DNA of 20,642 bases from Clostridiales bacterium (GCA_004555205.1 SFIY01000033.1:1-20642); one strand, 5' to 3'. Shown: positions 7,401 through 14,915, counted from the first letter of the stretch. A program made the numbers and translations. Notes: generated from the sequence alone by a model not told the origin.

Positions 7401-9898
7401 GGAATCACGGACACGCCGGTGTGCGTGACGGCAGCGCCGGTGTTGACGGTAAAGTAACGGGTCTCGGTGGTTTCATTGCCGAATCCGTCACGCAGGGATA
7501 CCGTAACGGAATGTTCGCCATCGGCCAGCTTCACATCGTACAGGTGAGCGATGGAACCGTCGGGTTCGGGAACATACTGATAGCGGTCGTTGTCCACCAC
7601 ATTGATGCCATCCACATACATACGAATGGTTGCCGCGTCAATGCCGGTGGTATACTTATTCTCCACATCATGGAAGTAGGCGTTGATATTCAGCGTATCG
7701 GTGGTCAGTACATCGCCATCCTCCAGCATCTCATCGTTGACGCGGATCGAGTCCACCACGGGAGCGTCGGTATCGTCAATGTTGGTGCCGTACACAAACT
7801 GGAAGTTATCGAAATACAGCTCGCCGGTGCGCTGGGTACCGACCATCCTGATACCGTTGACGAACATCAGCCGGAAGGTCATACCGGGCATGAAGGAGAA
7901 GGGGCCTGTCCACTGGGTCAGATCGGCTTCCAGATACTGCCAGCCTTCCCAATAAATGCCGGGCTGAGAGGGCAGCCATTCACCTGTATCGGGATCCTGC
8001 GTGACAGTCTTGGGCTCCAGTGTGAAGTTCACTTCGCACTTGGTGCCGCTGCCGTCGTAGCAGTAGCAGCGCAGCCACAAGCCGGAAATAAGGTTGCCTT
8101 CGGCGTCCTTCACACTGCCGTAAGGCACGCCCACGCCCTCAGGAGCATAGACCCAAACACCCAGGCCGGTGGGTGCGCCGGGAATTGCCATCTCATCGGT
8201 AGTACCCACGCAGGCGCCTTCCGTAACAGCGCCGCAGTTGGTAAAGTCAAAATTCAGCTTCAGAGAGTGACTGCCGAAGCGAACGGGATCATCATTGTTC
8301 AAGTCGGCGATTTCAATGGACTCTTTACCGCCGCGGCCGTAGTTCGATGTGCTCAGAATACCTTTTTCGCCGCAGTAATAATCCGCAGCAGGAATTACTT
8401 CACCGGTTTCAGGATTCGTGTAGTCCTCAAAATCCCAAACCACGGTGGGGAGCATACCCACGATGACATGGATAGAACCGCTGACCGTACTGTCATAAGC
8501 AGAAACGGCGGTCACCGTGCCGTTCAGGCTGTTGTCGGCATTCGCCACAAAGATGTTGCCATTAAAGGTGCCCAGCCCTTCGGTAGAGCTATGCCAGATC
8601 AGATCGCCATCCTTGATGTGCATATCGCGGTCCTTATTGCGAACCACCAATGTCAGATCGCTCTCTGCCTCGAAGCCGAGGCTCACCTCCTCGGAGTTGA
8701 AATAGATATGATCGGGGATAGCAATTTCAATGGTGGTAGAGCCCATGACCTCGCCGTCCTTCATCATCTGAACGGTTACGGTGCCGGTCTTTTCACCGGC
8801 CACAAACTTACCGGTATCGGCATCAATGGTACCCATATCCACACTGTCGTCAGCCAGTGCCCAAGTCACGCCTTCGGGAATATCCATGGGGAAGCCTGCA
8901 GTATCCACGCCACTGGCTTCAAACTGCACCTCATAACCGGGGGTATACAGCTCATTGTTGGGGGTAATGGCAACATGATCGAACTCACCGGTTTTTTCGG
9001 CAGTGGAAACGATCAGCAAAGTGGAGCTGACCTCACGCTCAGCACCGTCAGAGGGTGAATTGCGGACTTCCAGCTTGTCGCTGCCTTCAATACGGGCAGC
9101 ATAGGTGGCGCTGCCGCCGCCGTCCAGGATCAGCGCGTCAACACAGCCGGCACGCTGGTACATTTCGGCAATTTCCTTATAAGTACGGCCACAGGACACA
9201 GGCGTCAGACGGCCATGGGTCACGGAGGTCACAACACTGCCATCCTCCATAATACCGATGGTACAACGGCTGTAATCATCGGCGCCATACTCATAGTACT
9301 CCGTGCAAAGCTGACCGTCCTTTACCAGGGGAACCCAGCCGCCAACCGCCTGCTGGCAGTCGCTCAAATCCGGGCTGTTACGGATGACGGGCGTGCCATC
9401 CTTCAAAATAGCAAAATACCAGCGGTTATTGGCGCCATGGTAGATTTTGCCGTCCATGACCAATGCGCCCATCGGCTCGCCGGTGCCCATGTTGAAGAAG
9501 TCAGCGTTGATGCCGGCCACAACAGTCTCACCGGGATGATTTTCCTCATAATATGCAGCCTGCTGCGTGGTCTTATACATGCCCCACCGGTCGGCATTGT
9601 CCTGACCGTAGCATGCAACAATTTTAATGCTGTCACTCAGTTGAACGCGGCACATGTAGTCGATTTTCTGGTCGTTGCCCGCTGTGGTGTTGGCCACGAC
9701 CTCGTGCTCGACTACACCGTTGGCGATTTGCGTAATGGTATCCTTAACCAATACATCGCCATCCGCTATACCGGCCCAGGTTTTCTCCTTGGACCCGGCG
9801 GGGGTGCTTGCCAATGCAACTGTAGGCACAAGGCTCAACAGCATAACAAAAGCTATCGCACAAGAAATCATCCGCTTACATAAATTGCTTTGCTTCAT
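4400..9898 (-). CDS. Giant secreted phosphodiester glycosidase / metallophosphoesterase
   Basis: A 1832-residue exported protein. Signal peptide 1-30, predicted cut after ALA30. Residues about 80-300 are a NAGPA-type phosphodiester glycosidase domain with GINADFF (129-135), GEPMGALVMDGK and LDGGGSATYAAR (258-269). Ig-like modules follow (about 305-480), a jelly-roll, carbohydrate-binding-like region (about 485-702), more Ig/cohesin-like folds and a Cna/regulatory-like fold (about 960-1040). Residues 1048-1145 resemble the N-terminal Fn3 domain of purple acid phosphatases; 1152-1395 is the metallophosphoesterase with GDIQ (1158-1161), GD (1187-1188), GNHE (1221-1224), MHQP (1294-1297) and GHDH (1329-1332). 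The PAP tyrosine of GDxxY is replaced by Asp. Then come CxxC knuckles (from C1420), one cell-wall-binding-like GWFMLGDDVYY repeat, a YTGKQIKP module and two Fn3 domains. The stop, PASPP, is created by a frame change. No operon partners. Exact substrate unknown. Confidence 0.88.
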   Translation of the reverse strand: MKQSNLCKRMISCAIAFVMLLSLVPTVALASTPAGSKEKTWAGIADGDVLVKDTITQIANGVVEHEVVANTTAGNDQKIDYMCRVQLSDSIKIVACYGQDNADRWGMYKTTQQAAYYEENHPGETVVAGINADFFNMGTGEPMGALVMDGKIYHGANNRWYFAILKDGTPVIRNSPDLSDCQQAVGGWVPLVKDGQLCTEYYEYGADDYSRCTIGIMEDGSVVTSVTHGRLTPVSCGRTYKEIAEMYQRAGCVDALILDGGGSATYAARIEGSDKLEVRNSPSDGAEREVSSTLLIVSTAEKTGEFDHVAITPNNELYTPGYEVQFEASGVDTAGFPMDIPEGVTWALADDSVDMGTIDADTGKFVAGEKTGTVTVQMMKDGEVMGSTTIEIAIPDHIYFNSEEVSLGFEAESDLTLVVRNKDRDMHIKDGDLIWHSSTEGLGTFNGNIFVANADNSLNGTVTAVSAYDSTVSGSIHVIVGMLPTVVWDFEDYTNPETGEVIPAADYYCGEKGILSTSNYGRGGKESIEIADLNNDDPVRFGSHSLKLNFDFTNCGAVTEGACVGTTDEMAIPGAPTGLGVWVYAPEGVGVPYGSVKDAEGNLISGLWLRCYCYDGSGTKCEVNFTLEPKTVTQDPDTGEWLPSQPGIYWEGWQYLEADLTQWTGPFSFMPGMTFRLMFVNGIRMVGTQRTGELYFDNFQFVYGTNIDDTDAPVVDSIRVNDEMLEDGDVLTTDTLNINAYFHDVENKYTTGIDAATIRMYVDGINVVDNDRYQYVPEPDGSIAHLYDVKLADGEHSVTVSLRDGFGNETTETRYFTVNTGAAVTHTGVSVIPAEDAAILGKTVSLNITATGSDVQSSTTMFSFNNLFKNYEVKFSENYEGTYSYSKLTNTLTVNAERKADAAADDGNVIASVVVSVPSNLSDTDKFLYIVKGGCYTTTDGTYDTYCASEASLPVEAAYQISAEPVLVGMNTSVTVTDNQGKPAANVDLCLAETNEKIGTTDENGVWNTDYFSAASGTTVIYAMDADGALSFQCKINSYDAAGEANAMPFGLVFNAMNDAAHGKSMSWMSNAILAPEQNIRYRVSGTDAWTTEKAEATLRTFSKGGNCAVNVNSIVLKGLDSGTVYEYQIGGDEAWSEIATFTTVSVEKNETNFFVLGDIQAEDTTNIERITNTLGAGNYDFGIQTGDAVDDATAYSHWNDITELFGAEKFGSTDMIHVLGNHEYAGDANASTATNFFNLPTQAKPGSYYSLTYGDVYMAVVNYTGTASQLKEAMDWLLEDASASDAVWKVLLMHQPAYYTNAVGGNAEIYNAVPDVAEAAGINVVFSGHDHSAARTNPLRNDEIDADNGIYYYICGSSGEKSYSITSQNIFDYNKVFKFATTDFTATYLTVNADEDRMTINYYDIDRGLIDSVTLETPCTKNGHDYHYNLEEGCAICDVCGRRNNAYSGEIVDNAGNHYYLLGGVLQTGWFMLGDDVYYANSKGVLQEVTLTSDVATTCTVRGKMIYSCKTVDAGDESEYTVRHDMAPGHTYDKADPKEPDRVCTVCGWHEVSLNDCRIRLSYTNYTYTGKQIKPYVYVTAPDGTELTDYYDFTTVYGENTECGYGKVTVTPKNDGYYVNVNQRRGSLCDDGASAVLTFTIHATTVKNVRSSMTNNGIRVTWTPVAEADGYHIYLWNSTKQAYVKDKSVTGGNTSAVTVYGVTAGKSYDIKVCAYNKVDNGEVVGYGNSTHITVPKNYKKALTAPAVTAGNSASSGSVKLTWAKVYGADKYEIYRANTKDGTYKLMYTTTNTTYTNTTSKPGYTYYYKVKAVDSTGNYQPSAYSAVPASPP

Positions 9899-10016
9899 TT
9901 GTGCATTCCATACCCTTTCATAAATTCTGATGCGCTGGTTTTATATTCGGACAGAGAAAAAATCCTTCAGCAAATCTCCCCTAATTATCTGCCGATGTGA
10001 ATTTTGCCTCCATCAG

Positions 10017-10044
10017 AGTATACTTTTCAACCAAAAATTGTCAA
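10017..10044 (-). promoter_or_regulatory. Proximal promoter of the giant secreted gene
   Basis: Minus strand: TTGACA (10044-10039), 16-bp spacer, TATACT (10022-10017). The leader would be about 110 nt. The ribosome binding site is weak (AAAGGG about 14 nt before the ATG). Confidence 0.72.
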
Positions 10045-10064
10045 TTTTTACAATTTCTTATTTC

Positions 10065-10093
10065 ATTGTAGCTCCTTTTTTATTGTTTGTCAA
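10065..10093 (-). promoter_or_regulatory. Distal promoter of the giant secreted gene
   Basis: Minus strand: TTGACA (10093-10088), 17-bp spacer, TACAAT (10070-10065). It lies 48 bp upstream of the proximal promoter in the same direction, giving a tandem pair. Confidence 0.7.
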
Positions 10094-10116
10094 TAACCAA
10101 CGCATTTCTTGGCGGT

Positions 10117-10159
10117 TTTAAGCACCCCCATTTTGCTTTTTCTGTCTTGCGTGCTTAAA
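10117..10159. repeat. Inverted repeat TTTAAGCAC/GTGCTTAAA
   Basis: A perfect 9-bp inverted repeat with a 25-nt loop lies upstream of both promoters of the giant gene. Its loop is too long for a normal terminator. It may be a regulator site or fortuitous. Confidence 0.4.
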
Positions 10160-10216
10160 TCGTAAGGCAGATTTTCTTCATGCACATATTTTCCGTCCGA
10201 TTTTTCTTTTATTTCG

Positions 10217-10280
10217 CAAAAAAAGATGCCGCAGCGAGCTCTTGCCTATGAAAGCAAAAGCTCCATCGCAGCATCTTTTC
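10217..10280 (-). terminator. Terminator of the amino acid ABC operon
   Basis: A long hairpin pairs AAAGATGC (10222-10229) with GCATCTTT, with inner pairs GAGCT/AGCTC and TTGC/GCAA. Read on the minus strand it ends in TTTTTTT. It starts 26 nt past the ATPase stop. Confidence 0.85.
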
Positions 10281-10306
10281 CATGCATCATTTCAATTGTT
10301 ATCCGC

Positions 10307-11029
10307 TCAAAGCACCTTGGCCAAAAAGTCCTGCAGTCGGGCATCCTTGGGATGGTCAAACACCTCTTCGGGCGTGCCGGACTCACGGATGATGCCGTCG
10401 GCCATAAAGATCACGCGGTCGGCCACCTCGCGGGCAAAGCCCATTTCGTGGGTAACCACGGCCATGGTCATGCCCTCCTCGGCCAGCTCCTTCATGACCT
10501 CCAGCACCTCGCCGACCATTTCCGGGTCAAGGGCGGAGGTGGGCTCGTCAAACAGCATGACCTTCGGCTTCATGGCCAGCGCACGCACGATGGCAATACG
10601 CTGCTTCTGTCCGCCGGACAGAGAGGCCGGATAGGAGTCGGCGCGGTCGGCAAGGCCCACACGCTCCAAAAGCTGCATGGCCGTCTTATCGGCCTCTTCC
10701 ACGCTCATCAGCTTGGTGCGCACAGGCGCCAGCGTGATGTTCTTCTTCACGGTCATGTTGGGGAACAGGTTGAAATGCTGGAACACCATACCCATCTGCT
10801 GGCGGACGGCATCAATATCCGCCTTGGGATCGGTAATGTCCGTGCCTTCAAAGGTAATCGTCCCCTCGGTAGGCTGCTCCAGCAGGTTCAGACAGCGCAG
10901 AAAGGTAGACTTACCGGAGCCGGAGGGTCCTACGATGACCAGCTTTTCACCGGCAGAAATGTGCTCGGAAATATTGTTGAGCACCAGATGATCTCCGAAT
11001 GACTTGGAAAGATTTTTAATGTCGATCAC
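10307..11029 (-). CDS. Polar amino acid ABC transporter ATPase (GlnQ/HisP type)
   Basis: A 240-residue, full-length ATP-binding subunit that powers import by the permease next door, on the cytoplasmic face. Walker A GPSGSGKST (34-42), Q-loop Gln84, signature LSGGQKQR (137-144), Walker B VMLFDEP (157-163) and switch His194 are all present, with the short length and GTPEEVF tail typical of the PAAT family. The start is GTG at 11029, preceded by GGAAAGGAGG; no ATG fits. It overlaps the permease gene by 14 nt, so translation is probably coupled. Substrate (glutamine, arginine, cystine or other) cannot be told from the sequence. Confidence 0.96.
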   Translation of the reverse strand: MIDIKNLSKSFGDHLVLNNISEHISAGEKLVIVGPSGSGKSTFLRCLNLLEQPTEGTITFEGTDITDPKADIDAVRQQMGMVFQHFNLFPNMTVKKNITLAPVRTKLMSVEEADKTAMQLLERVGLADRADSYPASLSGGQKQRIAIVRALAMKPKVMLFDEPTSALDPEMVGEVLEVMKELAEEGMTMAVVTHEMGFAREVADRVIFMADGIIRESGTPEEVFDHPKDARLQDFLAKVL

Positions 11030-11783
11030 TTTGACGCAGCCTCCTTTCCAGTTTACCCTGCAGCCACGAGAAGATCATGACCAATGCCAGGTAGATAACG
11101 GCAGAGCCGATCAGCGGGAACATGGATTCGTAAGTACGGGTAATCACGCCTCTGGCCGCATAGACCAGCTCCTTGCCGCCGATCACGGAGATCAGGGACG
11201 TATCCTTCAGCAGCGTGATAAATTCGTTGCCCAGTGCGGGCAGGATATTCTTAATTGCCTGGGGAATGACCACCAGGCGCATGGTGTCAAAGTAATTCAT
11301 GCCCAAGCTGCGGCCGGCCTCCATCTGGCCGGGATCAACGGACATCAAGCCGCTTCGCACGATCTCCGCCACATAGGCGCCGGAGTTGATACCCAGCGTC
11401 AGGGCGCCGACCATGGCGAAGTTACGGCTGTTGCTGAAGATAACCAAACCCATCACCAGCAGCTGCACCATCATAGGTGTGCCGCGGATGACCGTGGTAT
11501 ACAGCTTGCAAACCCAGTTCACAGCGCCCAGCACCGGATTGCGGTGCCCAAAACGCTGCTGGTCATGGGCGGTACGGATCACTGCCACGATCACACCCAA
11601 AATCACACCGATGACCAGTGCCATCGCCGTCACATACAGCGTTGAGCCCACGCCCTCCAAATACTGTTTCCAGCGATCCGCCTCAATAAATGCCTGATAA
11701 AATTTCACAAAGAAGCTCTGCCACAGATTCAGATGCTCACCGGCAGCGCCCATTGCCTTCCACTGTTGATAAAGCAGTTCCAT
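11016..11783 (-). CDS. Polar amino acid ABC transporter permease
   Basis: A 255-residue inner membrane subunit of the HisM/GlnP family. A hydrophilic N-terminal part of about 40 residues precedes the membrane helices at about 44-70, 96-117, 122-145 and near the C-terminus (SAVIYLALVMIFSWLQG). The ATPase-docking EAA loop is visible as DPGQMEAGRSLGMNYFDTM. The family works as a homo- or heterodimer; only one permease is present here, so a homodimer is likely. It lies 74 nt downstream of the binding-protein gene and overlaps the ATPase gene. The N-terminal extension, with a tryptophan- and lysine-rich stretch, is somewhat long for the family. Confidence 0.95.
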   Translation of the reverse strand: MELLYQQWKAMGAAGEHLNLWQSFFVKFYQAFIEADRWKQYLEGVGSTLYVTAMALVIGVILGVIVAVIRTAHDQQRFGHRNPVLGAVNWVCKLYTTVIRGTPMMVQLLVMGLVIFSNSRNFAMVGALTLGINSGAYVAEIVRSGLMSVDPGQMEAGRSLGMNYFDTMRLVVIPQAIKNILPALGNEFITLLKDTSLISVIGGKELVYAARGVITRTYESMFPLIGSAVIYLALVMIFSWLQGKLERRLRQSDRH

Positions 11784-11857
11784 ACGCCCTCACCTTCTTA
11801 TCAGCAGGTAAAAGGGCGACAGCGTCGCCCTTTTCCTGATGGTTGTCTTTCTCTTGA

Positions 11858-12691
11858 TTACTCAGCGGGAATGTACTTATCCACGATCTTCTGGAACGTA
11901 CCGTCAGCCTTCAGCTCTGCCATGGCAGCATTCACAGCAGCCAGCAGGCAGGCATTGCCCTTGTTCATGCCGATGGCATAATCCTCGTTGGTAAACTCGG
12001 TGTCCAGGATGCTCAGACCGGCATTGGCCTTCACATAAGCCTGTGCAGGCTCGTTATCGATCACCACGCAGTCGACCTGGCCGTTGACCAGCGCCTGTAC
12101 GGCGGTAATGCCGCTGTCGTAGGCGATGACATTCTCCTCACCGTAACCGCCGTTCTCGGGGGTATCGGAGCAGTAGATGTAACCGGTGGTGCCCATCTGG
12201 GTACCGATCTTCTTGCCTTCCAGATCGTCAATGCTCTTGATGTCGGAGCCTTCCTTGACGATAACGACCTGAATGCCGGTGGCGTAGGAATCGGAGAAGT
12301 TCATGACCAACTGACGGTCTTCCGTAACGGTAACGCCTGCCATGACGATGTCAGCCTTGGGGCTGTCGCCCTGAACGGCCAGCAGCGCGGCGTCAAAGCT
12401 CATATCGTCGATCTGCAGCTCCAGACCCAGCTTCTCGGCAATAGCGCCGGCCACTTCCACATCAATACCCTCAAAGCTGCCGTCATCGGCGAGCATCTCG
12501 TAGGGAGGGAAGGTGGCGTTGGTGGACATGGTCAGCTTACCCTCGGTAACGGTGGTCAGCTCTGCCTTCAGCTCTTCCAGACTCATGGAAGCGTAATCCT
12601 TGGTGTCATCCTCTGTATTGTTGTTGCCGCCGCAGGCAACCAGGCTCAGTGCCATAACCAATGCGAGGATCAGTGCAATCATCTTTTTCAT
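11858..12691 (-). CDS. Amino acid ABC transporter substrate-binding lipoprotein
   Basis: A 277-residue solute-binding protein of family 3 (SBP_bac_3), anchored outside the membrane through Cys20 of the lipobox LVAC. After a short acidic linker the two-lobed fold is recognisable: LTMSTNATFPPYEM, FEGIDVEVAGAIAEKLG, DIVMAGVTVTEDRQ and the hinge and C-terminal lobe to FQKIVDKYIPAE. It delivers a polar amino acid to the permease-ATPase pair downstream. I chose ATG 12691 because it begins a classical MKKM lipoprotein signal; an upstream in-frame ATG at 12769 would add 26 basic residues before it. First gene of the operon, transcribed from the promoter at 12801-12829. Confidence 0.95.
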   Translation of the reverse strand: MKKMIALILALVMALSLVACGGNNNTEDDTKDYASMSLEELKAELTTVTEGKLTMSTNATFPPYEMLADDGSFEGIDVEVAGAIAEKLGLELQIDDMSFDAALLAVQGDSPKADIVMAGVTVTEDRQLVMNFSDSYATGIQVVIVKEGSDIKSIDDLEGKKIGTQMGTTGYIYCSDTPENGGYGEENVIAYDSGITAVQALVNGQVDCVVIDNEPAQAYVKANAGLSILDTEFTNEDYAIGMNKGNACLLAAVNAAMAELKADGTFQKIVDKYIPAE

Positions 12692-12800
12692 TGTTCTTTC
12701 TACCTTTCTTTTATTTTTATCAATGGTTCTATATCGTCTCCTTGCAGGACGGGTACAGACGAATTTCATGTGCAGCTCTCTTGTTTCCTGCGATGGTGTA

Positions 12801-12829
12801 ACTATACACCTCCCATGTATAAAAGTCAA
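12801..12829 (-). promoter_or_regulatory. Promoter of the amino acid ABC operon
   Basis: Minus strand: TTGACT (12829-12824), 17-bp spacer, TATAGT (12806-12801). It leaves a leader of about 100 nt. Confidence 0.78.
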
Positions 12830-12973
12830 TAGGTAAATGAATATTTTTTCATCATTTTTTGTGATTTTATTGATTATTACTGTAAATAGCCCTATTTTTA
12901 TCCTTTCCATTGTTAAAATTTACATACTCTATTGCAGTATATACGAATATTTATTCATTTATGCAGTAAAACA

Positions 12974-13003
12974 AAAATGACCGGAGCAATCTCCGGTCAT
13001 TTT
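12974..13003 (-). terminator. Terminator of the NlpC/P60 gene
   Basis: A perfect 13-bp stem (AAAATGACCGGAG 12974-12986 with 12991-13003) and CAAT loop; on the minus strand the stem ends in TTTT and runs into TGTTTT. It begins 17 nt past the stop codon. Confidence 0.88.
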
Positions 13004-13020
13004 ATGGATTTTCATTACCG

Positions 13021-13944
13021 TCAAGGCAGAAGCCGGCCGGCGCCCACATAGCAATCGGCATAATAGCCGCTCAGGGAGTCAACCGTCACGCCGCGGCTGG
13101 AGCTGGCATGGATAAAGCAGCCGCCGCCGATATAGAGGCCCACATGGGAGATGCCGCCCTCCGTGTTGAAGAACACCAGATCGCCGGCCTCCCGCTCTGC
13201 CGAGGAAACGGGCGTACTCTGTGCATACTGGTCGCTGGCGCCGTGATACAGGCTGTAGCCGAACTCGGCAAAGACCGACATGGTAAAGCCGGAACAGTCC
13301 GTACCGGAATAGCTGGAGCCGCCGTAGACATAGGGCGTGCCCAGGTAGGTGTAGGCATAGGCGATCAGGTCTTCGCGCACGGTGCTGGTAGCGGAAGTGC
13401 CCTCGTAATCGGCATAGTGCACAGGCTCGGCATAGTCGGCGCTGATGTAGCCGGTGGTCTTGCCGTAGGTGATCTTATACCAACCGTCAACAGCGTCCTC
13501 CAAATGGGCCACCTTACCGCCGTTAATGGTGCGCAGCACCGTACCGCCGGGGGTTTTACGCACATTCAGATCGTCCGATACCATCACGCCGTCATACTCT
13601 TCCAGCAGGGCGGCGCGCACGGCAGCTTCTGCCGAGGCATTGGCCTGCTCCCGGGCGGCGTCTTCCTCCGCCGCAAGCTTTTCCTGCTCCTTTACGATGG
13701 CCCGGGCCGTCAACTGCGTCAGCGTCAAGCCGTCAAAATCGGCCAGCAGCGCCACATTCAACGCCGGATCGTGATTCAGTGCGGCAGCGGAAATACCGGT
13801 CATACCGGCATCCTCCATGGTCCGGGCTGCCACCGGATAATCGTTGTTTTCCTCTTTTGTATTTTCATCGGCGTAGGCAATTGCCCCGCTGGAAACCAGC
13901 ACAGAAAGCGCCAAACCGAAGCTCGCGATTTTTCTTGAAATCAT
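13021..13944 (-). CDS. Secreted SH3-NlpC/P60 peptidoglycan endopeptidase
   Basis: A 307-residue exported wall hydrolase. Signal peptide about 1-25 (cut near AYA/DE). A glutamate/alanine-rich, probably coiled-coil region covers about 78-117, a bacterial SH3 domain about 119-177 (LNVRKTPGG, GWYKITYGKTTGYI), and the NlpC/P60 domain 188-307. The catalytic cysteine is C217 in TDCSGF, with H267 in GGISHVGLY and H279 in CFIHASS as the other family residues. Enzymes of this type cut D-gamma-glutamyl-diaminopimelate bonds in stem peptides during growth or division. I chose the ATG at 13944 because GGGAAGG lies 9 nt upstream; in-frame starts at 13962 and 14010 have no site. A WalR-like box lies upstream of its promoter. 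Confidence 0.93.
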   Translation of the reverse strand: MISRKIASFGLALSVLVSSGAIAYADENTKEENNDYPVAARTMEDAGMTGISAAALNHDPALNVALLADFDGLTLTQLTARAIVKEQEKLAAEEDAAREQANASAEAAVRAALLEEYDGVMVSDDLNVRKTPGGTVLRTINGGKVAHLEDAVDGWYKITYGKTTGYISADYAEPVHYADYEGTSATSTVREDLIAYAYTYLGTPYVYGGSSYSGTDCSGFTMSVFAEFGYSLYHGASDQYAQSTPVSSAEREAGDLVFFNTEGGISHVGLYIGGGCFIHASSSRGVTVDSLSGYYADCYVGAGRLLP

Positions 13945-13989
13945 GCCATATAACCTTCCCATCGTTCTTTGGTCTTTTATCCAAGGAGT

Positions 13990-13998
13990 ATCATACCA
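13990..13998 (-). promoter_or_regulatory. Extended -10 promoter of the NlpC/P60 gene
   Basis: Minus strand TGG-TATGAT (13998-13990), an extended -10 element. There is no good -35 box, which fits a promoter needing an activator. Confidence 0.55.
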
Positions 13999-14025
13999 CA
14001 ACTCTTTCAAAAAAGCTACACAAAA

Positions 14026-14042
14026 ATTACAAATCAGTTACA
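14026..14042 (-). promoter_or_regulatory. WalR-like box TGTAAC-N5-TGTAAT
   Basis: On the minus strand TGTAAC (14042-14037), five bases, and TGTAAT (14031-14026) match the published WalR (YycF) consensus of two TGT(A/T)A(A/T/C) repeats 5 bp apart. It lies about 30 bp upstream of the -10 box, where an activator would bind. A further TGTAAA lies just upstream. Confidence 0.6.
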
Positions 14043-14091
14043 CATTTTACAAATTAGTAATAATCGCGTTCTCTGTTTGGCGGCTTTGCAC

Positions 14092-14116
14092 AAAAAACGG
14101 GCGCCATTGGCGCCCG
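14092..14116 (-). terminator. Terminator of the TatD operon
   Basis: A perfect 8-bp GC stem CGGGCGCC/GGCGCCCG with ATT loop; on the minus strand it is followed by TTTTTT. It begins 23 nt past the tatD stop. Confidence 0.92.
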
Positions 14117-14139
14117 CTTTCCTCAATTTCCGCCGCCTT

Positions 14140-14904
14140 TCAGACAATACCGAAAAAGCGTTTGCCGTTTTCAAAGGTGATCTGCTCCACTTCCTGTGGT
14201 GTCATATGCTTGATCTCGGCAATCTTCTCTGCCACCAGATGCACATAGCCGGAATCGTTGCGCCTGCCCCGATAGGGTACCGGCGTCAGATAGGGGCTGT
14301 CCGTTTCGATCATCATGCGCTCTATGGGCGTCGCGGCAATGACCTCCGGTGCCTTGCGCGCATTTTTGAAGGTGACGGCGCCGTTAAACGAAAGCATCCA
14401 GCCCATCTTCAAAAGTGTCCGCGCATCCTCCACGCTGCCGGAATAGCAGTGGAACACGCCCTTCACCTGCGAAAACTCCCTCACAATCGCCAGCGTATCG
14501 GCATGGGCCTCCCGGTCATGGATAATCACCGGCAGCCCCAGCTCCTCCGCCAGCGCCATCTGTGCGCGCAGTACATGCTGCTGCCACGCACGGCCGGGGT
14601 TTTCCTCCCAGTAGTAATCCAGTCCGATCTCACCGATCGCCACCACTTTGTCGTGCTGTGCCAGCGTGCGGAGTATATCCATGTCGGCGTCCGTAAAATC
14701 GCCGCAGTTTTCCGGATGAATGCCCACGGCGGCATATACATGGTCAAACCGTTCCGCCAGTGCCACCGCCTGACGGGAGGTCTCCACCGTACAGCCGGGG
14801 TTGACGATCAGTCCCACATTCTTCTCCGGCATAGCGGCAAGCACCGCCTCGCGGTCCGCGTCAAAGGCCTCGTCATCGTAATGGGCATGTGTATCAAACA
14901 GCAT
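14140..14904 (-). CDS. tatD: TatD family metal-dependent hydrolase
   Basis: A 254-residue, full-length TIM-barrel metallohydrolase. Metal ligands of the family are present: H6 and H8 in THAHYDD, E92 in GEIGLDYYW, H129 in IIHDREAH, H152 in FHCYSG and D202 in ETDSPYLTP. TatD proteins are cytoplasmic 3'-5' exonucleases acting on DNA and RNA in E. coli; the cellular role in Clostridia is less clear and the name does not imply a link to protein export. The ATG at 14904 has TGAGGAGAGG just upstream. It lies 11 nt downstream of the small ABM gene and is co-transcribed with it. Confidence 0.95.
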   Translation of the reverse strand: MLFDTHAHYDDEAFDADREAVLAAMPEKNVGLIVNPGCTVETSRQAVALAERFDHVYAAVGIHPENCGDFTDADMDILRTLAQHDKVVAIGEIGLDYYWEENPGRAWQQHVLRAQMALAEELGLPVIIHDREAHADTLAIVREFSQVKGVFHCYSGSVEDARTLLKMGWMLSFNGAVTFKNARKAPEVIAATPIERMMIETDSPYLTPVPYRGRRNDSGYVHLVAEKIAEIKHMTPQEVEQITFENGKRFFGIV

Positions 14905-14915
14905 GGTTCCTCTCC

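Noticed and set aside
4703..9058. A 1451-codon open frame on the plus strand, antisense to the giant gene
   Set aside because: It is a shadow: the codon bias of the minus-strand gene removes stops from the opposite frame. It has no ribosome binding site and its composition is repetitive Ile/Val/Gly/His, while the minus-strand frame shows a signal peptide and catalytic motifs.
10226..11002. Plus-strand frame of 258 codons over the ABC ATPase
   Set aside because: It is antisense to a gene with all ABC ATPase motifs and has histidine/glycine-rich nonsense composition.
13108..13938. Plus-strand frame of 276 codons over the NlpC/P60 gene
   Set aside because: It is a shadow of the minus-strand gene, which has a signal peptide, SH3 and catalytic residues.
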